DNA from: an uncultured Bacteroidales bacterium
GTDB lineage: Bacteria > Bacteroidota > Bacteroidia > Bacteroidales > Paludibacteraceae
NCBI GenBank assembly: GCA_903927945.1
Contig: CAIYOZ010000042.1
Coordinates: forward strand, 1 to 53,663
DNA: 53,663 nucleotides
Direction: 5' to 3'
The position numbers and the translations under genes are program-made. Shown here in pieces: positions 8,895 to 16,028 of the stretch; positions within the stretch are counted from its first letter, which is position 1, and each line of letters starts with the position of its first letter. Below the pieces are notes generated by a model. It made no database searches and had not been told where the DNA came from. It saw nothing but the letters and a program-made list of their open reading frames with translations.

Positions 8895-9587
8895 CTATCT
8901 TAACGAAAATATCTTTACAGCTTTAACGCCACGAATATTTGAATAATCTGATTTGAAATAGCGCCATTGAAGGTCAGAAGTAATGTTATTTGTTAAACTC
9001 ACTGATAATGTTTCGCCTGTCGAGGTTGATGAATAGGCAGTTATTTTAGTCACTACTTCATTCCACCCAATAGTGAAAGCTACATTATAAAAAGTACTGG
9101 ATGTCTCTGTCTTAACACCATCAGTAGTTGTTTCTACATGTGTTCCATTCATCGTAAGAGGTTTGTTGAGATAAATATACGTCGAATATGCCATCCCAAC
9201 CTTTGATATAGTGTCATTAGTATAGTTACATTTTATCAACTCCCCGTTTGGATTGGAATTTAAAAATGAATTTATATTTTGTACTGGAGCTACAAAAGCT
9301 GTTGTATCACTCATTATGACACCGCTCAATTTCCTTTCCCATATTAATTGCATAACAGTTAATCCGATTGAAAATTCTCCTTTTGGAGATACTTTACCAC
9401 TACCGACAGGATGAATCATCACCGCACTCAACGAATCAATCGAATTGGGCACATAATTTACTATTTTCCCACTTAATGACCCACCACTGGTTACTGAACT
9501 GCTACCTGTTGATAGATCATCCTTTTGGCAACTGAAAAATGTAATACAAACCGCTAGTAAAATAAATTTGAATGTTGTTTTTATCAT
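8895..9587 (-). CDS. Small lipoprotein, paralog family member 3
   Basis: MIKTTFKFILLAVCITFFSCQKDDLSTGSSSVTSGG; shares IVNYVPNSIDS and LTNNITSDLQW. Confidence 0.8.
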   Translation of the reverse strand: MIKTTFKFILLAVCITFFSCQKDDLSTGSSSVTSGGSLSGKIVNYVPNSIDSLSAVMIHPVGSGKVSPKGEFSIGLTVMQLIWERKLSGVIMSDTTAFVAPVQNINSFLNSNPNGELIKCNYTNDTISKVGMAYSTYIYLNKPLTMNGTHVETTTDGVKTETSSTFYNVAFTIGWNEVVTKITAYSSTSTGETLSVSLTNNITSDLQWRYFKSDYSNIRGVKAVKIFSLR

Positions 9588-9861
9588 TCTTTGGTTTTTC
9601 TTTTTTTAGTGATACTGCTTCTTTAATATCAATATAATGAGTAAGATTTAGATCTGACGTAGTTTTGAAATTTGTAATTAAAAAGTCATTATTGATTCTG
9701 TATAACCTACTTCTTTTCACCCTACAAACATACTAAAATATTCATTCCCTTAACACATATTATCCAAATAGTTATAAACAAGTCCAAACAATTCCTTCAT
9801 TTAAACAAAATAAAACCGTTCAAACACTTATTCTGAAATGTTATTGGTAAAAAAACGTTAG

Positions 9862-10752
9862 TTACTTCACCTGACTAAAAGCCTCCAGGTATTTCTCAAT
9901 ATACTCCTCTTTCCGCTTGTTTTTATACTGCATGATATACCTCGGGTGTTCCAGTGCCACTATCTTTTCGAAGAAGCCGTAGCGGTTATTCAGTTCTCGC
10001 AGGTATTTCTCGTTCTTTCCCGTTCCCAGGCAGAAGCAGACATTCCGCTCCAGCCCCAAGGAAAGCTGTGTCGTGAGGTTCTCCACGATAAAATCAGATA
10101 CGCACCGGGTCAGTTCCTTGCTGTCGTAGTAGTTGTAATTCACCTCCCGGACTTTGCTGTCCAACTTCCCGTCCAAGCTACCGCCCAACCTTAAAGCGTA
10201 CGCAGTACCTTTAAGCGTTTTCTTTATTGGAAATGCAGACTCATTATCTTTGATCGTTTGGTCTTGCAAAGAAACGCTGTCATGTCCTTCGGACGACGAA
10301 AGGTTAATCGACGAAAGGTTTGTAGATGACAGGTTTGTAGACAACAGGTTTGTAAACCCCAGGGGGCATACCGCGCTGATGTAAAACTGCCGGTAGAATA
10401 CTTCTGGCCCACCGAATGCCCGGATCATGTCATAGATAAATACCGAGGAAGGTTCGTGCGCCCTGGGTCCTGCGTAGGGGATATCGCACTGTTCGGTCAG
10501 GTGTTTAGGGTCGGTAAAAGGGATACCCGTCAGTCCCGCCCCAAAGCGTCCGGGGTTTATGCCCAGGATCAGGTGCCGCGGGGCATGGTCGTTGTAGTAC
10601 TTCCTGTAAAATGCCGTGGAGACATCCATCACCGCCTCGTTTTCCCGGAAAGGGTTCATAATCCGAATCCCTTCAGGCAAACTGCCCCTGAAGTCAAGTG
10701 ATGCATTGAAATCGATTATCTTATCGGCCAGTGTTTCCATACTTATTGTCAT
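9862..10752 (-). CDS. SMUG2-like uracil-DNA glycosylase family protein with in-frame repeat insertion
   Basis: HLILGINPGRFGAGLTGIPFTDPKHL, FYISAVCPLGFT, VNYNYYDSKEL, CFCLGTGKNEKYL, LEHPRYIMQYK. Confidence 0.8.
   Translation of the reverse strand: MTISMETLADKIIDFNASLDFRGSLPEGIRIMNPFRENEAVMDVSTAFYRKYYNDHAPRHLILGINPGRFGAGLTGIPFTDPKHLTEQCDIPYAGPRAHEPSSVFIYDMIRAFGGPEVFYRQFYISAVCPLGFTNLLSTNLSSTNLSSINLSSSEGHDSVSLQDQTIKDNESAFPIKKTLKGTAYALRLGGSLDGKLDSKVREVNYNYYDSKELTRCVSDFIVENLTTQLSLGLERNVCFCLGTGKNEKYLRELNNRYGFFEKIVALEHPRYIMQYKNKRKEEYIEKYLEAFSQVK
10295..10354 (-). repeat. 15-bp tandem repeat x4 inside the SMUG2-like gene
   Basis: GACGAAAGGTTAATC GACGAAAGGTTTGTA GATGACAGGTTTGTA GACAACAGGTTTGTA; encodes (S/T)NLSS-type pentapeptides. 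Confidence 0.9.
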
Positions 10753-11603
10753 TCATCGAGCATCAGGTTCCTGGGATGGTCCTTGAGTTTTTTCAATTGT
10801 TCCCTTTCCACGGCACTGATACTTTTTGCTGGTAGTGGCAAGTCTTCGGGCATGGTACCACCCACACGTTCTATGGTTCCACGGACTTCCTTTCCCACAA
10901 TGAAATGGATATCATTGGCTTCATCGGATGTCGAGGCATTATCTTTTTTCAGTTTCTCTTCCGTCTGGGATATCCTGAACAGATTGGCAATCATTTCGGT
11001 ACTCCCCATAAAATCAAGTATCTTTTCACTCTTCTTTAATCCTTTCTTTGTATGGATATCTTCCACTCTCAACCCTCCGTAAAGTCCCATATAGCCTGCA
11101 TTTTGAAAGGTGGCATATTCTTCGTTGCTGATCACCCCGGCATTGTGGGCAGCCTCGGCAAGCATCTGGTTCCATTGCTTGATGTCTCCCCTGATGACCA
11201 GCCGCTTGTTATCTTCGTCGAGTTGATTAAAATAATCGGCAACTTCCTGTCTCCTGGTTTGAATGGCAAAATAGGTCTGTCCCAATGCTATCACCTCCTT
11301 GCGCGGATCGCCATTCTGAACAATCAGGTAACAAGCGTATCGGGTAAGTTTGTAATCAATTATAGGTTTTGATGCAACACCAGACTCAACCATTTTGCTG
11401 ACCTCAGCAAAATGGTTATCTATCTCATAACCACTGTTTTTACATGCCAATATTGCCCTTTCCAATACCTTGGCAAAATTCCGCCATTGTACATATTCCA
11501 GCACTCCGGCCAGCTCGCGCGCAACCCAATACTCACTGCCATCGTCCGAAAGATGTTTTATTTCTTCGAACAATGTGTACTCTTTTGCTTCCAAGTTACT
11601 CAT
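10749..11603 (-). CDS. dinD: DNA damage-inducible protein D-like
   Basis: ARELAGVLEYVQWRNFAKVLERAILACKNSG, TRYACYLIVQNGDPRKEVIALGQTYFAIQTRRQE; 4-nt overlap with the downstream SMUG2-like gene. Confidence 0.9.
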   Translation of the reverse strand: MSNLEAKEYTLFEEIKHLSDDGSEYWVARELAGVLEYVQWRNFAKVLERAILACKNSGYEIDNHFAEVSKMVESGVASKPIIDYKLTRYACYLIVQNGDPRKEVIALGQTYFAIQTRRQEVADYFNQLDEDNKRLVIRGDIKQWNQMLAEAAHNAGVISNEEYATFQNAGYMGLYGGLRVEDIHTKKGLKKSEKILDFMGSTEMIANLFRISQTEEKLKKDNASTSDEANDIHFIVGKEVRGTIERVGGTMPEDLPLPAKSISAVEREQLKKLKDHPRNLMLDE

Positions 11604-11813
11604 AGCCTGTTCTTTTTTAGGGAGATGAAACTATTATAGTTAACTTTGTAATTTTCTGTAAAAACGATAATTGCTTATTTTATCTTATAATCCACAAAAC
11701 AACACAACCCATTATATGTTTGTCAAACAAGCATATAAGTATAATGTTTAACCCCCGGGTACAAACAGTATTATGTTGATCACTTTCAAGTACCACATAA
11801 TTTTCATTATTTC

Positions 11814-12422
11814 TTAATTAATCACTGAGTCAATTTTTGATATAATATTGTATTGTCTGTATTCTAATATATTAGGATCAAAAAAATCCTTTTTGTTATA
11901 CGTTATCTTTATTGTTTTACCCATTAATGTGTTATAATTAGCTGTCAATTCGACATCGGAATGAATGAAGGACATCCAGTGAAATTTATAGATTTTACCA
12001 AAATCATCTCTTAAAGAGAATACCACAAAATTGGCATTTTCAATTTTAGTAACCACTCCTTCAATGATCTTTTCATTCTGATCCAATTCTATGTTTTTCG
12101 TGGCCCTCTTTGTGATTCTCGATAATCCATCAGGACACACTACTGCCATTTTAATTCCAATCAATTTGCCGAGTTTTTCTCCAACCTGAGCATCCATTTT
12201 ATCAAGATCAATGTCATAGTCGTGTTTCAACTGTTTTCTGTAAGGCATTGCCGCATCAATCATGCAAAGGCCAATCTTCATATTAAATTTAGTGGTCTCC
12301 AGCGTATCCGAAATATTATCCAGGGAATTACATGTTTTAAGTGTGATTTTATCGATATAAGTTTGAGAAAAGCAATGGATACCTGAAAAAAGAAATAAAG
12401 TAAAAATTAGAAAATGCTTCAT
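11814..12422 (-). CDS. Hypothetical secreted protein
   Basis: Signal peptide MKHFLIFTLFLFSGIHCFSQ; no recognised domain. Confidence 0.7.
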   Translation of the reverse strand: MKHFLIFTLFLFSGIHCFSQTYIDKITLKTCNSLDNISDTLETTKFNMKIGLCMIDAAMPYRKQLKHDYDIDLDKMDAQVGEKLGKLIGIKMAVVCPDGLSRITKRATKNIELDQNEKIIEGVVTKIENANFVVFSLRDDFGKIYKFHWMSFIHSDVELTANYNTLMGKTIKITYNKKDFFDPNILEYRQYNIISKIDSVIN

Positions 12423-12771
12423 TATCGGATTGTTTTAAATGAGAATTTATGTATACGATTGAAAAGAGGAAAGGTTTGACGAATTGAATATGATTACTGA
12501 AAAAAAGCTCTATTCCTTCAACTCCACAAACGTACGAAAAATAATTATTTTATTAACACATTTTGCATGATAAGTTTAAAAAAGGTAACAGGAAGTATAT
12601 CAAATTCAATCCAGGCTTTTCTTGTGAATAGGAATAATACCTTGTTTGTGTTACTAAACGCTTATTAAACAGGCTATTTACTTGTGCTCTGTTAATTCAG
12701 TTATTGGTATCACTACCGTGTTCCTTTCTCTGTATTTCGTTCTTTGTATCGATATACTTTGTATTTAGTTG

Positions 12772-12804
12772 CGAGGGGGTTCCGAGGGGGTTCCGAGGGA
12801 TGCA
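12772..12804. repeat. Short 11-bp tandem repeat
   Basis: CGAGGGGGTTC CGAGGGGGTTC CGAGGGATGCA. Confidence 0.6.
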
Positions 12805-13067
12805 GCCCTTTCAACCCCCAGTCAACCTCCTCCCATGTCCCTCCGATTCCCCTTGAAATATAAAACAAAAGGTAGTCAAGCTCCGGATGAACATAGGATG
12901 AACATGATCTCCGGTCAAGGCAGGCCCGGAAATACAAACGAAGAGCATACGGATAGAAAAAGGTTCAGGGAAGATTAAGAAGGCGAACCTGAAAATTCGT
13001 TTCCCGGAGGAATAGTTCCCGGAAGAATGGGTTCAGATGGATAGGCGCCAATACAATGGAGCTGAAC

Positions 13068-14630
13068 TCAATACTGTTGATGTTCAAGGACTGGATCGGA
13101 GGGTAGGTGTTCGCCGCTCTTTTGCTTTAGGACAACGCTCAGGGGTATATTCTTGATTTTGGCTTCTACCCAGGCGGTGAAGTCGAACACGCGCAGCAGC
13201 TGGAGCTCGAATTTGTTGTTGTGCAGTTCCAGGAGTTCGGGTTCTATCTTTACCCACAGGTTCAGCCGTTCCTTTTTGGAAAGGGTGTCGAGGGACTTGT
13301 TGAAGAGTTTCAGGATCAGGTGCTCGATCTGGTAGGTGCGTTCGTTGCTCTGGATATCGCGCCGTACCGACCGTGCTTCGGAGGCGATATAATCGTACTC
13401 GTTCAATTCGTACAACACCATCATGTTCACCAGCCTGATGGTTTTATACAGGGGCAGGGAATAAATGCTTTTCTCGCTGATCATCACCTGGGTGAGGCAT
13501 TTGCGGGCCCGCTTGAAATCCCGTGTGCCCAGATACACGAGGGCGGTGTAGAGCGTCAGTTGCACTTGCCGGGCGGCGGTCAGCAGGTCGGTATGGTCAT
13601 ACAAATCTTCCTTGTGGCGGTCGATCAATTCTTTGGCAGCTTCGAAATTCCCCCTGTCCAGGAAAGGGAACATCGTGTAGAGAAACACCACACACTGGAT
13701 CTGCATCCTGAAATGAGTGGATACCGTCACGATGTTGTTCAGCTGGTTGATGAAATAAGTCATCCCTTCATAATTGCGGATGGTGCGCAGGCTTTCCAGG
13801 ACACCCTCTATGGTCATCAGGTAATACATCGGGGGGTTGCTCAGCAGATGCTTGTTCTGTTCGAAGGTATTGTTCAGCTCGTAGAACGAGTGGAGCGCCG
13901 ATTTGTAGTCGCCCACATTGATCAGGTAATTCGATTGGAAGAGTTTATGCGTTTTCTGGGTTTCAAAGTTCTCGAACCCGAAGCTGGACACAATACTCAT
14001 TTCGCTAACTACCAGGTCGTTGAATTCCTGTTTTTGTTTGGTGGAACGCACCGTGCCCTTATAGAGGATACGGTGTTTGAGCAATTCGTACAGCGAGGCA
14101 TGTTCGTTGATCTTGCGGATCTTCTTGAGGGTATCGTTTATCCGGTACTGCTTGCTCAGCAGCTCATTCTCGGTGATATCCGGGAAATCAAGGCTCAGCA
14201 GGTAATCCAGCTCCATTTTGCGGGCAATGAGCAGGATGGAGAAATTCTCAAACTTCAGTGCTTCCTGCTGTACTCTGGCCAGCATCAGGAAACATTCCTT
14301 ATAAATGGACTTTTCATACAATACCTTCGCTTCCATCAACTGGTTGAACAATGAAAAAAAGTGATCCTGATTCCTCCGAAGCCGGGAGAGAATGGTGAGC
14401 AGCGTATCGAACAGGTAATTGATAGCGGTGTTCAATCCCACTTCTTTGCGGGACTTGATGAACTCTTCCTTGATGGCATCCCCGGAGGTGAGTCGGTTCT
14501 TTTCGATCAGTTTGTACAGGAAGACGTAATCGGCTTCATTTTCAACCACCCCGAATTCGGAGGAAATACTCTTCCGTTCCGATTTACTCAGGGAATTAAT
14601 AAGCATGATAAGCGAAGAGAACCTGGACAT
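13068..14630 (-). CDS. Roughly 520 aa all-helical (TPR-like) protein divergent from the ribokinase operon; candidate regulator
   Basis: Long helical repeat-like protein starting MSRFSSLIMLINSLSKSERKSISSEF; no signal peptide; divergent from rbsK-susCD. Confidence 0.75.
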   Translation of the reverse strand: MSRFSSLIMLINSLSKSERKSISSEFGVVENEADYVFLYKLIEKNRLTSGDAIKEEFIKSRKEVGLNTAINYLFDTLLTILSRLRRNQDHFFSLFNQLMEAKVLYEKSIYKECFLMLARVQQEALKFENFSILLIARKMELDYLLSLDFPDITENELLSKQYRINDTLKKIRKINEHASLYELLKHRILYKGTVRSTKQKQEFNDLVVSEMSIVSSFGFENFETQKTHKLFQSNYLINVGDYKSALHSFYELNNTFEQNKHLLSNPPMYYLMTIEGVLESLRTIRNYEGMTYFINQLNNIVTVSTHFRMQIQCVVFLYTMFPFLDRGNFEAAKELIDRHKEDLYDHTDLLTAARQVQLTLYTALVYLGTRDFKRARKCLTQVMISEKSIYSLPLYKTIRLVNMMVLYELNEYDYIASEARSVRRDIQSNERTYQIEHLILKLFNKSLDTLSKKERLNLWVKIEPELLELHNNKFELQLLRVFDFTAWVEAKIKNIPLSVVLKQKSGEHLPSDPVLEHQQY

Positions 14631-14836
14631 GATTATTTTTTCTGCAAGGATACAAATAAAGTTTCATATTTTATTACATGTTTGATAAAATTATGGCTGT
14701 AAATATAAATATTGTACTATTTTAATTATGTTATCTATCCTATAATCAGAAATATAGTGATAAATGACAAATATTTTATCTGTTTGAAATTGTTATAATG
14801 ACTTTATTGTTGTTTTTTTATCATTTAGAATCCAAT

Positions 14837-14844
14837 TATGTTTG
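14837..14844 (+). promoter_or_regulatory. Bacteroidota -7 promoter box upstream of ribokinase
   Basis: TATGTTTG matches TAnnTTTG exactly; GTTTG-TGTCAC-CAAAC palindrome overlaps it (14840-14855). Confidence 0.4.
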
Positions 14845-14900
14845 TGTCACCAAACAGGTAAACAGATTATCCAGAATTCTAATCTTTAATAATCCAGTCC

Positions 14901-15821
14901 ATGAGCTCAAAAAAGATCGTTGTTATAGGGAGTTGTAACACAGATATGGTGGTAAAATCGAACAGGTTACCGGTACCCGGAGAAACTGTCTTGGGGGGTG
15001 CGTTTATGATGAATCCGGGAGGTAAGGGAGCAAACCAGGCAGTGGCCATAGCGCGCCTGTCGGGAAATGTCACTTTCATTTGCAAGACGGGGAACGACCT
15101 GTTTGGCAGGCAATCCATCGAGATGTACAGCGAGGAAAATATCAATACCGAATATGTGTTTTCCGACCCGCAGCTGCCTTCGGGAGTAGCCCTGATCATG
15201 GTGGATACGAACGGTGAAAACTGCATTGCGGTAGCCTCGGGAGCTAACGGCAGTCTGAGCCCCCAGGACATTGACAAGGCAAAAGACATCATCGAAGCGG
15301 GCGATATCCTGTTAATGCAACTCGAGATACCCATGGAAACGGTGCAATATGCAGCCCGGCTGGCACACAGCAAAGGAATCAGGGTGATATTGAACCCGGC
15401 GCCAGCGGCATTCCTGCCTGATGAACTGTTGCGAAGCCTGTACGCCATCATACCGAATGAGAACGAAGCCGAAATGCTATCGGGTGTCAAGGTCTTCGAT
15501 TGGGAATCGGCACGCAAGGCAGCTGACCTGATTAGTTCGAAGGGTGTTGAAATCGTGGTGATCACCATGGGATCAAAGGGTGCCTTGATCAAGGAAGGAA
15601 CCGAATATCACGAAGTGCCGGTAGCCAAGATCAAGGCCGTGGATACCACCGCAGCAGGCGATACATTCTGCGGTGCATTGTGTGTGGCGATCTCCGAGGG
15701 GCAGTCGACACTGGAAGCCGTGAAATTTGCCAACCGGGCTGCGGGAATCACTGTGACACGTGAAGGGGCTCAGGCAGCGATTCCGTATAGGAAGGAATTG
15801 ACAATGACCCCAAGCCCCTAA
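14901..15821 (+). CDS. rbsK: Ribokinase
   Basis: PfkB motifs MNPGGKGANQAVAIARL and DTTAAGDTFCGALCVAISEG; VVIGSCNTDMVV N-terminus. Confidence 0.95.
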   Translation: MSSKKIVVIGSCNTDMVVKSNRLPVPGETVLGGAFMMNPGGKGANQAVAIARLSGNVTFICKTGNDLFGRQSIEMYSEENINTEYVFSDPQLPSGVALIMVDTNGENCIAVASGANGSLSPQDIDKAKDIIEAGDILLMQLEIPMETVQYAARLAHSKGIRVILNPAPAAFLPDELLRSLYAIIPNENEAEMLSGVKVFDWESARKAADLISSKGVEIVVITMGSKGALIKEGTEYHEVPVAKIKAVDTTAAGDTFCGALCVAISEGQSTLEAVKFANRAAGITVTREGAQAAIPYRKELTMTPSP

Positions 15822-16001
15822 AGGGGATGTGAAGAGGGGAGTTTATAGTTTATAGTTTATAGTCGGTAGTAAAGAAGTCGGTAGTAAGTGACAGACAATT
15901 AGGGTAGTAAGTTTATTTTTTTAATGAGAAAAGTGGAATTTAAAGTTTATAGAAACATAGGAGTAATTAGTTCTTAAACATCCCCTTTAGGGGCTTGGGG
16001 T
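15807..16001. repeat. 23-bp perfect inverted repeat flanking the rbsK-susC intergenic region
   Basis: ACCCCAAGCCCCTAAAGGGGATG (15807-15829) and CATCCCCTTTAGGGGCTTGGGGT (15979-16001) are exact reverse complements. Confidence 0.95.
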
Positions 16002-16028
16002 AATCACCTTAATCAACACATACATATT

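Noticed and set aside
12713-12978. Overlapping small ORFs on both strands
   Set aside because: Low-complexity GC-rich repeat region; no convincing start or domain.
13221-14354. 377-aa plus-strand ORF
   Set aside because: Fully antisense to the 520 aa protein; H/Q-rich composition typical of a shadow frame, no recognisable domain.
14879-15592. 237-aa minus-strand ORF over ribokinase
   Set aside because: Antisense to a clear PfkB-family ribokinase; S/P-rich shadow ORF without domain motifs.
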